A stretch of 64,000 nucleotides of DNA from assembly GCF_937616625.2 (NCBI RefSeq), contig NC_065577.1, forward strand, positions 7,667,001 to 7,731,000. Reading direction: 5' to 3'. The stretch is from Mercurialis annua (lineage: Eukaryota; Streptophyta; Magnoliopsida; Malpighiales; Euphorbiaceae). Made by a program: the position numbers and the translations under genes. Positions 1 to 10,227 of the stretch are shown in pieces. The notes under the pieces are model-generated. The model did not search any database and was not told where the DNA came from. It saw only the letters and a list, made by a program, of their open reading frames with translations. Position 1 is the first letter of the stretch. Every line of letters begins with the position of its first letter.

Positions 1-696
1 ATTTATTAATTGCTAATTATTTAATAATTTTTTTAATTAAATATTTTAAACTAAACTTTATGTAATGTTTTTTAATTTAATAATGAGCTTTTCAAAAGAT
101 ATAATTAAAAGAATTGATGAATTATATAATAGTGAATTGCTATTGGTTGTTGAATTTTGGCATATGCTATAGTCTGTGCTAAATTTAGCATGTGATATAG
201 TTTATGTGTAGTTTTTGAAGTTTTAAAAACTGCGGTTAACAATTGATCTTCAATCTAGTAGTTTAGGTTTAGTTTTTTAATTATAAAAACCGTACTATTA
301 TGGATCGGTTTATATATTATTCTCATGGACCGGTTCACCGATCCATACCCACCCCTAATAAAGATATATAGGAAAAAGAGTCATATAATAATTCAGTTTG
401 ATTAGTTCATAAAAATTTCTTATCGGTTCAGTTAGATTAAATTCAGTTTGATTAGTTTATATTTAAGTAAAAATTGTAATATAATAATTAAATTAATATA
501 TAGAAAAAGGGTCATTTATGCTCTTAATATTTGACTCGAAGATAAATTAAGCCCTCAACATCTGGAACATATGCCTTTAACGTCTCAAAAAAATGAACAA
601 CCAGACCCTCCAATTTTAACAACCAGATCCTCCGAGTTAGAATTATTTGGACAAAAATATAAATTTTGAAAAATATAATTTGATGGAGCTGCTGTT

Positions 697-948
697 TGGA
701 GAAAGCCAAGAGCTGGTTATTTGAAAATAAACGTCGATGGAGCTGTGTTCAAAAGCCAGGGAGTTAGTGGCTAGGGCTGGATAGTAAGGGACAGTTCTGG
801 TGGTTTTGTTTCTTGAGCCTACCGGAGTTATTCCTAATTTGCAGGAAGCAAGGGTTGCAGAAGCTGCTGGCCTAAAGGCAGCCCTCATATATATGGATTC
901 AGAGTTTGAAGCTTTCCAACGTTGTAATAGAATCTGATGCATAGACGA
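697..948 (+). pseudogene. RNase H fragment of a non-LTR retrotransposon (decayed)
   Basis: Read on the plus strand from the W codon at 697, the translation shows WRKP, then KINVDGAVF, then GWIVRDSSGG, the signature of the plant type-1 RNase H domain (RVT_3 type) found at the C-terminus of LINE polyproteins and in related host-like genes. The first catalytic Asp lies in NVDGA. A later frame gives EARVAEAAGLKAAL with the catalytic Glu, and a third frame gives VVIESDA with another Asp. In-frame stops after VSG and FVS and two frame changes show it is dead. No reverse transcriptase or endonuclease is seen around it, so it is a 3' scrap or a decayed domestic copy. Confidence 0.75.
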
Positions 949-1212
949 GGCAATTCACATTTCATTAATATTAAAAAAATAATTATGTTTTATGTTTTAT
1001 TATTTCTATAGTTACCATTAATTTATCACTAAAATATAAAAAGTGTAGTTTTTTTCTTGAATTCAAATAAGTTGGAGATAAACATTAATTATTAAAAGTA
1101 AATGTAAAAGTAAATAGTAATTAAAAATTGACAATGGTAAGAAAAAATGGACATAAGATTAGAAGAGTAATTGTTTTTTAATTAAATAATTAAATTTTTA
1201 AAAAATGGGTTT

Positions 1213-1239
1213 CTATCCGGATAGATTCTATCCGGATAG
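1213..1239. repeat. Two direct copies of a 12-bp palindrome
   Basis: CTATCCGGATAG occurs at 1213-1224 and again at 1228-1239. Each copy is a perfect palindrome. No role is evident. Confidence 0.5.
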
Positions 1240-2812
1240 CATCACCCATAATAAAAATGAGTTTAATGGAAAATTTATGGATTATCAAACTCAAAGTCTC
1301 TGTCGACGTCTGGTTGGTGAAATAAATGCTCAGAGCTTACCTTTTGACCAGTGAAGTTCAAAAATCTTTTTCTGTCTACGTCATATTTAAAATGGAATTC
1401 ATCTAACTAATTCATTACTTAAATTGTAGGTAAAAGTAAAAAAGAAAAAATTAAATTTTTTCACTAGGTATAAAAAAACCCATCATACTAAAAAAAAATA
1501 CATATAAACACCTGTACTCAATTTTTTTTAGACGAATCAACACCTTACTAACGGAGATGTGTAGCTTGTTAACTTATTGTCATGTGAGCAACGCCATATC
1601 ATTGCCACATTCCAGGTGGATGATAAAATTAAAAAAAAAATTACTTTAAACACTCAAAAATCAAAAACCTAAAACTAAAAACCTATGCTTCCCTACGGTC
1701 GCTGCCACTCCAGCCAACACTCCATTCCTGTTGACAACCACCTCCACCCCCACTTCGATACTCCTCCCTTCACCAGTCATTTCGCTTTGCCTCCCTCCAC
1801 GAGCTGTTGACGAACACGGAGACAAACAAACTATTGGACCTGAGAGGGAACGAAGAAGACTAGCATGGCCGCCGATGAAAATGAAGCCGCCACTACTGAA
1901 GAACGAGTTGCTGCTACGGCAGGACCAAATCACCATTTGCTATAGATCCGTTAGTCATGAAAAACGGAGGAGATAAATTTGAGAAGACAAAACTGTTCAT
2001 CTCCTCAAATCTTCAGGGTTTAACGGAGATTCGTTCGTCGTTAGATCCATTCATTGTAGATCCGTTCGTTGGGGTTCGCTGCAAATCTGTTTTCCGATAA
2101 ATCTGGGTTGTCAAAAGCTTACACGCTTTAAATTTCTTTCCCTCCATAATGTAATAGATAGAAAAATAAAGGTGGTTTCTTAGGCAATTGACAGAGGAGT
2201 TTTAGCTGGTCGACGACGTAATAAGGTGGGGACTGCTGTAGAGTGAAGGCTGATGATGAATGGTGGTGTAATTTGGTGGATATCCATATGGCAATATTGT
2301 TTATTTTTTTTATTTTATTATCCATGTGGCAATGATATGGCGCTGCTCACATAGCAATAAGTTAACTGTAATACCCCAAAATTTTTAATTATCTAATTGT
2401 ACCACGTGTCCAGTTTGGATTCGCCAGAATGGCGTTATCGGAAAGTTTTCCGATAAATAAGTTTTAGCAGGTCGGTTTTAGAAAAGATTATAGCGGAGAA
2501 AATTTATATTATATTTCAATTCTAAAGTTAGAACTGGAATAAAAAGGAAAAATGTCAAGAAAAGTCCAAAATGAAGTACAGGGACCAAAGTGGTAATTTA
2601 GCCACTTTGTGTCGAAAATAGAAATATTGGATTTTGACGGGAAAGTGTTAATATCGGGCTTTGTATTATTTATCGGATATAAATAATACGTATAAGTCGT
2701 AATAAAAGAGTTTATCGATTTAGCTATGGACTAAATCGTAGGAAAGAAAAGTTCAAAGGATAATTTGTAAAGAAGAAGGAAAACAAGGATCAAAACAGCC
2801 TATTAACCATGA

Positions 2813-2820
2813 TATATAAG
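2813..2820 (+). promoter_or_regulatory. LTR TATA box (copy 1)
   Basis: TATATAAG lies 447 bp into the LTR. The same box is found at 448 bp in copy 2 and at 343 bp in both LTRs of the 52-61 kb element, each followed by a leader-like CT-rich stretch. Confidence 0.65.
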
Positions 2821-3189
2821 TGATGATATATGAAAGAAATGAAATCAGAGAGAGCGAAGGAAAGGACTCCAGAAGCTTCATTCCACCGATCGATCGTTTC
2901 GCCGCCGTTTCTTCGTTCGACGTCCGATTCGCGTGATTTTCGCGGCAATCTCTTCAGAATCGAGAGCTCTATCGATCTTAAGCTTCGTTTCAAGGTAAAT
3001 CTTCGAAAATTTTGGTTAAAAATCGATAATACGGGGCTGTTTTGAGGTTTATGATGTATTTGATGATTTTAGTTTGATTTTGACGTTTTTGAAGAAACGA
3101 GAGTGCGGGTTTTGTTGAAAATAATGTTGTATACGTGTGTAGTAGGTCGGGGTGCGGCGGAACGGCCCGGAAACGACGTTTCCGGGGCC

Positions 3190-3317
3190 GTGCATAGCGG
3201 CAGCTATGCGCCCGCATAGCAGAAGCTATGCGAGCGCATAGCCAGGCTATGCGCCCGCATAGCCCAGCAAGGCTATGCGCCCGCATAGCCAAGCAAGGCT
3301 ATGCGAGCGCATAGCCG
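3190..3317. repeat. GC-rich palindrome array in LTR copy 1
   Basis: Five near-perfect palindromes of the type GCTATGCGCCCGCATAGC (centre alternating CGCCCG and CGAGCG) follow one another every 20-27 bp. Each could fold as a short hairpin in RNA or single-stranded DNA. The array begins about 195 nt after the putative donor, as in the other copies of this LTR, which carry different palindromes there. Confidence 0.8.
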
Positions 3318-4361
3318 AGCCGTGCACCGCTCGCACGACGGTTTCTGTAAGGTGCTAAAATGGACTTTTAGCCGAGGGACCAAAATGGGCTTTTAGCCAA
3401 AAGGAAACGAGATTTTGATATTTTGAATATTAAACCCTAATATTCAATTAAAGACCCCGATAACTTAAAAAAGTGAGATTTAGCTCGATGTTTTACACGA
3501 GCTATGTTTATGAAAAATGTTAAGGGAATTATATAATTTCCGAATACAAGGAATGGTATTCGATAAGTCGTGGGTACGACTAAGAGTTTCCGAATACGTA
3601 AATAATTCTAAGAATGAAATCAACATCTAAATTATGAAAGTATTAAACATATAATCCACGTCTGACTATTAAACGTTAATTAATATGTAACAGACGTACG
3701 ACCAGGCAGTGAGGGCACTAGAGGTGTACTAGTACGGGCATATTGCCACATTGATCTTATTGTAGAGTGGATAGCGGTCACTGTGAGTTGCACTTTACTT
3801 TCGTGTATTATAATTAATGTTATTTTATATAGATATATATATACTGTTTACACGCATCGCAATACATACGATTGATTGAAATGTTATATGTTTATTTAAT
3901 TTCTATATACAAGAACTAGTATGCGATCCGATGAAACTAGCTACCTATTGGGTGTCAATAGGCTGTGTGATCACCAGTATCGAGTCAGTCTAGTATGTTT
4001 GCATTTGAGAAATGACTTGACACAGCTGGGAGCTGTTGACGATTATAAAATTTACGTGGCTGGGCCACCAGCGAGTTAGACTCGCGATTGATATTTACGA
4101 TTGGGTTTTTGATACGAGTGAGTACTCGGCTACGGTGTAGTCTGGAGTCCCCGTATCTAGTGGCTGGGCCACTAGCGAGTTAGACTCGCGATTGATATTT
4201 ACGATTGGGTTGAATGATAATGATTATTCGAGAAATGTGTCCCATGCTAGGATATTAGTTTCGTACGGATCAAATACATGTTTATATGTTTTATATTATT
4301 GTTTTATTGAGATGCGATGCTATGTTTTTATAATAATACCGTTAGTAAATGCACACTCACT

Positions 4362-4380
4362 CAGTATTTCCCAAATACTG
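4362..4380 (+). other. Conserved stem-loop before the putative acceptor (copy 1)
   Basis: CAGTATTT and AAATACTG can pair around a CCC loop. Homologous stems occur in the other three LTRs with both arms changed together (TATAT with ATATA), which keeps the pairing. Confidence 0.6.
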
Positions 4381-5056
4381 ACCCTTCACCTTTGATGTCT
4401 TTCAGGTGCTTAGCTTGTGGACTTAGGTAGAGACCAATTTTGAAGTCCAGAAGTCAGCTGTATATGTTAGTTTCTGACTTCTGTGAATGCTGCAGTAGTG
4501 GTCCTTCGTCGACAGTATAGTAGCCTGGACAGCAGTTCATTTTGATTGTATATATTAACTGCTGTCATTATTTTATATGCATTTTTGATAGGCTACGTGT
4601 TATATATAAATATACGATCCACAGCCCAGATGCCGGTGAGTTGTTTTGAAAAACTAACTGATGTACATAGTACCGCGAGGCCAGTTCGTACAGGGTACGG
4701 TAACTAGAGCCCGCGAGGTTTTGAAGCAGTTAGTGTAAATGTATGATTATATGATATATATGTATATTTGCTTCTGTTGTTTGTTATTGTTTGTTTATAT
4801 TACATTTGCGAAAAATTAATTGTGATTTTAGGCTTGCTACGGGTTCCGGAGCTACCACTCCCGTTCCCTAGCGCCGGTTGCGGCTCAATATTTTGGGTCG
4901 TGAAATTAACGGGGCTACACATCTCCGTTAGCTAGGTGGTGATTCGTCCAAAAAAATTGAGTACAGGTGTTTATATGTACTTCTTTTTGTATGATGGGTT
5001 ATTTGTACCAAGTGAAAAAATTCAATGGCCTTTTTACACTTTTTGCCTAAATTGTA

Positions 5057-6242
5057 ACAAGAACTTCTTTTCTAAATAGAGGTAGATTATAAATTAAAAC
5101 AAAAAGATTCATTTTATTTCTTAAATTTGTCACAAAATATCAATTAAATTTAAATTATGCTTAAAAACACATAAATTTAACATTTTAGCTCATTTTATTT
5201 ATTGAGCTTCAAATTATTTAATATTTTTCTGTCAAATCAGCTCTAATATGTATAAAATATTCCAATATTTTTTTTACATCACCTATGAGTGGTTAAAACA
5301 AATCAAAATACAGTAGACCATCTACTAGTTAATATTTAATAAATTAATAATTCTAATAATTAATTGAAAATTGAGGGAACCAACTTCGTTACACGTTGTA
5401 TAATTAATAATTCTATTATTTTATAATTAATAAAATTTAAAATATATTCTACAGGAATATTAAATATTAGAAAGATTTTTTTAAAAAAACATATATAGTA
5501 ATTGATGATTTATTTGAGACAACACTAACCTTGATTTGTAAGGTAAAAGCTGAAATGCCATCAAATTATAATTTTCTTGTTTGTTTGAGAAAATTTCAAT
5601 AAAAATTATTAGATAAACAAGTAAAAGCAAGTGAAACATATATAATATAAAAAGATATTAAAACGTATTTTACTTCATGAATACAGCTTTTCGATAATTA
5701 TTTTTTAATAACAAGTTGAAATTTTTGAACTAGATATAAAATTATTTCTTTTAAACTGAGTGATTGTGAAGTTATTTAGTGAGCTTTTTTTTATATAATA
5801 TATTATTAATATTAGGTTTACGAATGTAGATGCTTTAAAATATATTTTATAATTTTTATAATTTTTCTATACAAATTCAATAAATTAATAATTTTAATAA
5901 TTAATAAATTTTGACTACCATATATATTAATTATTAGAGGGTTGACTGTACCAAACTCGGAGCGTATTTTTGTAAAATCATAAATTTGGTGTCAATTGAT
6001 TTTTTGTGCCAAAATTTAAAAGGCAAAATGACCAGCAAGTGTATTGTGAAACCCGGAACAATCCATTTTCTCATTACTCAGTCATTTCTATGTTTGTTCC
6101 TCTCTCCTACATTTCCTGGAAATATCCAAACGGAACATTCCTCAACTCCATCAATTAATTATAACATTCCTCAATTCCAGCAATTAATTATCTTTTTATT
6201 TACTCTTGCATTGTTTATTTTTTATTTATTCTTACCAGTAAG
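5057..6242. other. AT-rich upstream region of the receptor kinase
   Basis: It holds one inverted-repeat element (5311-5948). The 290 bp before the kinase start are T-rich. I see no convincing TATA box at a usual distance. Confidence 0.5.
5311..5948. mobile_element. Foldback DNA element with TA flanks
   Basis: The left end (CAGTAGACCATCTACTAG, then TTAATA repeats) is the inverse of the right end (TTAATTATTAGAGGGTTGACTG). Both ends are bordered by TA. A shorter relative lies at 26517-26707. No coding capacity is seen. The superfamily is uncertain. Confidence 0.6.
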
Positions 6243-9200
6243 ATGGTGTTCTCTTACAAGATCTTGTTTCTGTTTTGTGTTGCGTGTTTGAGATCAACTA
6301 GCTTCGTCGAGTCTCGCAATGTGACTGATCTTCAGGCCCTGCTTGAATTTATGTCCAAAATCACTCATGATCCTTTTCAGCTTTTGAGCTCATGGAATGC
6401 TACCACCCATTTTTGTCGCTGGCAAGGCGTGACCTGCGGCCGCGGCCGGAGAGTCACGGTGCTGAACTTGCAGTCTGCAAGACTGTCAGGCTCTATATCA
6501 CCTTATATCACCAACTTAAGCTATATGAAGTCACTCAATCTTCAAAATAATAGCTTCAGTCATGAAATCCCACAACAGATTGGGCATTTAAGTTACCTGG
6601 AAGAGCTCAACTTGAGCAATAATTCTTTAACTGGGAAAATTCCTACAAGTATATCGAAATGCTCAAATCTGATTGTTATTCAATTGGGTTATAACAAGCT
6701 GCAAGGAGTTGTTCCTGAAGAACTCGGTGCCCTCTCGAACCTGCAAGTTGTTTCTATGCCTGCAAACAAACTGACAGGAAAAATCCCCGATTCGCTTGGA
6801 AATATGTCACAGCTTTATGAATTGTTTCTCTCTGACAATCAATTGGTTGGCAAGGTATGTTGAGTTATATTCTTTTAGTACTTTCAACATAATGCTTAAA
6901 CATTCAATTAGTAAATGAATTTCAATCCGTAATCTTACAGTTTAACTCACCGGAAAGCTAACCCTTCAACTCGTTAGCACGGTCTAGTCCTTCTCCCTTC
7001 ACTAGCATGCATTAAGTGTCCCGTTGTCATATGCGCATAGACAACTCAAGAGCAATTCTTTTCCGAATGCCGAGAAATTGCTCTATCACATTGACAAATT
7101 TTAAAGATCATGATATATATGATAAATGTCCTATAATTTTGTTTTCTCTATGTGTTTCGCTCATGTCATAGACCCCTTGCAATCTTTTACTAATTAATAG
7201 TACTTTTAAAGAAAAAAAATAAAACAGTAACATTTAGTGGATATTCAGGTATAAGATTGTATTTTTTTAATAGGCTTAAAAACAACATAAAAATCTCAAT
7301 TACTATGAGAAGTTTAGTCCGATGAATTGTTTATTATTATGCCACTAAAACTAACAATTATCAACTACTTAACTATGTATTTACTTTGTTATGATTTATT
7401 TCCAACAAGGTACCAGACTCTCTAGGCCAGTTGAGAAAGCTGAAAGTGTTGGCTCTTAGATCAAATGAGCTTTTCGGTACAATTCCTTCGTCACTCTTCA
7501 ATATTTCTTCTCTCCAGCACATAGACATAGCACAGAATCATTTCCATGGAAATCTTCCATCAGATTTCGGGTTGTTGCTTCCCAATATTCGATGGTTTGC
7601 AATCGACTCAAACGAGTTTACAGGGAAAATTCCTGCTTCATTCTCTAATGCCACAAATCTTGAATTATTGTCTCTGATCGAAAACAATCTTACTGGAGAA
7701 GTTCCTTGTCTAGCAAAGTTACATAAGCTTCGGGCTTTTTCCGTTAGTTTCAACAATCTCGGAACAGAAAGAGCTGATGACTTGAACTTTCTCCGTTCTC
7801 TGACCAACGCAACAGCGTTGGAACATCTAGGCATCAATGGAAATAGCTTTGGAGGAGTCTTACCTGACACCATAGCCAATCTTTCTACTAGTCTGAGAGT
7901 ATTGTTACTCGATAACAATCGAATATTTGGAAGCCTTCCATTTGACATAGGAAATCTTGTGAGGTTAGAAGATTTTGAAATGTGGAATAATCAACTCTCA
8001 GGTTTCATTCCAGAGAGTATTGGAAAGCTTCAAAATCTAATGGTATTGGCTTTGAACAATAATATGCTTTCAGGAAACCTTCCATCCTCTGTCGGAAACT
8101 TGACGAGTTTAGTTCAATTTCTAGTACAAAATAACAATCTTTCAGGGAGGATTCCTTCAGATCTTGGCAGATGTCAAAATTTGGTTGGATTGGATCTTTC
8201 TGAGAACAATTTTACTGGTTCCATACCCTCTGAAATTTTAAGGATTTCTTCATTGTCAACTCATCTTAATTTATCTGGAAACAATTTGTCCGGTAACTTG
8301 GCAATTGAAGTAGGAAATCTGAATAACCTAAGGGAACTCGATGTTTCAGGAAACAAATTATCAGGCAAAATTCCAAGCTATCTTGGTAATTGCATAAGCC
8401 TGGAGATACTAAAAATGGATGGAAATAACTTTCAAGGGCTGCTTTCTTCATCCTTGAGTTCATTGAATGCTCTAAGGATTTTAGATTTATCTCACAATAA
8501 CTTGTCGGGTGAAATTCCAGAGTTTTTGTCAAGTTTTGGTGTATTGCAGTTTTTGAACCTCTCGTACAACAATTTTCAAGGCATAATGCCCAGAAAAGGG
8601 GCAATCTTTCAGAATGCAAGTGCTATTTCAGTGGAAGGAAACAATTTGCTTTGTGGAGGAATTTCTGAATTCCAATTACGCATATGCAATTCTAGAACGA
8701 AGAAAACGAGTAGATCGACACTAGGATTGAAGACAGCTATTGCTGCAATTTCAGGAATCATATTGTTATTTTTTATTAGTTTCTGGAAGCTCAGCAGGCA
8801 GACGAAACTGAAACAAAGAACTGATCAAGAATACTTTTCGTACAAGAATAGGATGATGGAATTGTCTTACCACACACTCTATAAAGCTACTGATGGATTT
8901 TCTTCAGCAAATATGATCGGAATGGGCGGTTTTGGATCAGTCTATAAAGCCTGGCTTGACAGAGAAAAAGAAGCTTTAGTTGCGGTCAAGGTGTTTAACC
9001 TTACACGTGGCGGCGCTAACAAGAGCTTCTTAGCTGAATGTGAAGCGTTAAGAAACATCAGACATCGGAATCTTGTGAAGGTGATAACCGCATGTTCAAG
9101 TGTTGATTATGATGGAGATGAGTTTAAGGCTCTGGTTTTTGAGCTCATGGTCAATGGTAGCCTAGACAAGTGGCTGCATTCAAAAACAAGAAACTTGAAT

Positions 9201-9997
9201 CTTCTGCAGAGACTAAATATAGCTATGGATGTTGCGTGTGCGCTTGAATATCTGCATCATCATTGCAAACCACAAATTGTTCATTGTGATTTGAAGTCGA
9301 GTAATATTCTTGTCGATGAAGAGATGATTGGACATGTGAGTGATTTTGGGTTAGCTAGCTTCATTCTTCAGTCAGCTCAAAATAATTCTACTCAAATCAG
9401 CTCAATGGGAGTCAGAGGAACAATCGGTTATGCTCCACCTGGTAATCATTTTTTCCTTGTATTTCTGCTAACCAAACTAAAATGAAGTTCAGAAAATATA
9501 AAATATATATGATTCTTTGGATGGCAGAGTATGCAATGGGAAAAGAAGTTTCGACGTGTGGCGATATATACAGTTACGGAATCCTCTTGCTGGAAATGTT
9601 TACTGGAAAGAGGCCTGTAGATAAAATGTTTAGACAAGGTTTAAGTCTTCATAACTATGTAAAGACTGCATTGCCAGATCGAGGGGTCGAGATTGTCGAT
9701 CCAATTCTACGTTCTGAGATCGAAGAAAGCGAGACAAGCATAGATGGTTCCGATGGTGAGATATGCGCAGGCAGAAGTACTAACAGGCTAATTGTATGCT
9801 TGAATGGGATACTTAAAGTTGGAATTTATTGTTCCGTTGATTCGCCTATAGAACGGATGAGCATTCTCGTTGCTATAAGGATGTTGACATCGATAAAGAA
9901 CGAACTAGTTGGAGTAATCGGAATTGGAATTCGCAGCGAAAGACAGTCTTCTACTAGTATTCAATCAAAGATAAGGAATATTAGGGATCTGCTCTGA
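6243..9997 (+). CDS. LRR receptor-like kinase, subfamily XII (FLS2/EFR/Xa21-like)
   Basis: The spliced exons 6243-6854, 7410-9441 and 9528-9997 (stop included) encode 1037 aa. Residues 1-24 are a signal peptide. A LRRNT cap with a C...C pair (FCRWQGVTC) leads into about 22 LRRs of the LxxLxLxxNxLxGxIP type. A membrane span follows at about 642-663, then a kinase with P-loop GMGGFGSV (from 708), VAVK Lys731, HCD Asp831, DFG (from 849) and APPE at the exon 2/3 join. Cys instead of Arg before the catalytic Asp makes it a non-RD kinase, typical of pattern-recognition receptors that sense microbial ligands at the plasma membrane; the ligand cannot be told from sequence. The 86-bp intron in the kinase domain is the one usual for this subfamily. 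The 555-bp intron inside LRR 6 is unusual. No frame damage is seen, so it is probably functional. Confidence 0.88.
6855..7409 (+). other. Intron 1 of the receptor kinase, inside LRR 6
   Basis: The donor is AAG|GTATGT and the acceptor CAACAAG|G, both at phase 0. Reading through would hit TGA after two codons (V, C), so splicing is needed. CAAGGTA appears at both edges (6851-6857 and 7406-7412), which resembles a target duplication. Confidence 0.85.
9442..9527 (+). other. Intron 2 of the receptor kinase, in the kinase domain
   Basis: The intron is 86 bp with GT...AG ends and phase 1. Splicing joins APP to EYAMG and restores the APPE motif. This position is the usual intron site of subfamily XII genes. 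Confidence 0.92.
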
Positions 9998-10227
9998 CCA
10001 AATAGCAAATTGTTTATGTTATGATTATATAATTTGTCACTGGAAGCACTTCTATAAATTATAGCACTATATACAGGTGATAGTTCAAGAAAATGCAAGC
10101 CAATTTTCTGAAATTTTATGAAGACAAAACAAATTGTCTTTAACCATATAATATGATTTAATATTTTTTATTTATCTATTAGCTAAATAATTATATTAAT
10201 TTCATCATTTAAATAGGTAAAAATTGT

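Larger units (their letters stand above)
1..1419. other. AT-rich intergenic DNA
   Basis: No intact gene is visible. The only recognisable items are a decayed RNase H fragment (697-948) and a pair of 12-bp palindromes near 1.2 kb. The rest is AT-rich with stops in all frames. Confidence 0.6.
2995..4405 (+). other. Putative leader intron inside the LTR (copy 1)
   Basis: A donor (CAAG|GTAAAT, GT at 2995) stands 182 nt after the TATA box and an acceptor (GATGTCTTTCAG, AG at 4404-4405) about 500 nt before the LTR end. Donor and acceptor are kept at matching places in copy 2 and in both LTRs of the 52-61 kb element. The intron call is inferred from sequence only. Confidence 0.45.
2367..4905 (+). 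mobile_element. Solo LTR of a large gypsy-type family (copy 1)
   Basis: The sequence starts TGTAATACCCC and ends GGGTCGTGAAA, matching the ends of the LTRs at 14831-24113 and 51926-61470 except that the terminal CA has become AA. It is flanked by TTAAC at 2362-2366 and 4906-4910, a 5-bp target duplication. No internal region or partner LTR adjoins it, so it is a solo LTR left by LTR-LTR recombination. A TATA box (TATATAAG, 2813-2820) lies 447 bp from the LTR start. A CT-rich stretch and a splice donor-like CAAG|GTAAAT follow, then a GC-rich palindrome array (3190-3317). Confidence 0.88.
1429..5047. mobile_element. Mutator-like element (Pack-MULE-like) interrupted by a solo LTR
   Basis: Long terminal inverted repeats (about 200 bp) face each other at 1429-1632 and at 2312-2366 plus 4911-5047. 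The flanks carry the same 9 bp, TAAATTGTA, at 1420-1428 and 5048-5056, the target duplication length of Mutator-like elements. Removing the solo LTR (2367-4905) and one copy of its 5-bp duplication joins the right inverted repeat cleanly, which proves the LTR came later. Without it the element is about 1.1 kb. The interior (about 1640-2310) is richer in GC than its surroundings and holds no transposase. It contains a short open frame from ATG 1865 (MAADENEAATTEERVAA...) that looks like the start of a host gene, so captured host sequence is plausible but unproven. Confidence 0.8.

Noticed and set aside
2830..3045. 71-codon plus-strand frame in the solo LTR
   Set aside because: It crosses the putative donor and has no homologue in the other LTR copies at the protein level.
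3190..3317. Regular repeats resembling a CRISPR array
   Set aside because: The units are palindromes with short, non-unique spacers inside a plant LTR, with no cas genes. Related arrays occur in sister LTRs.
7538..7948. 136-codon minus-strand frame inside the receptor kinase
   Set aside because: Antisense shadow of the LRR-coding exon.
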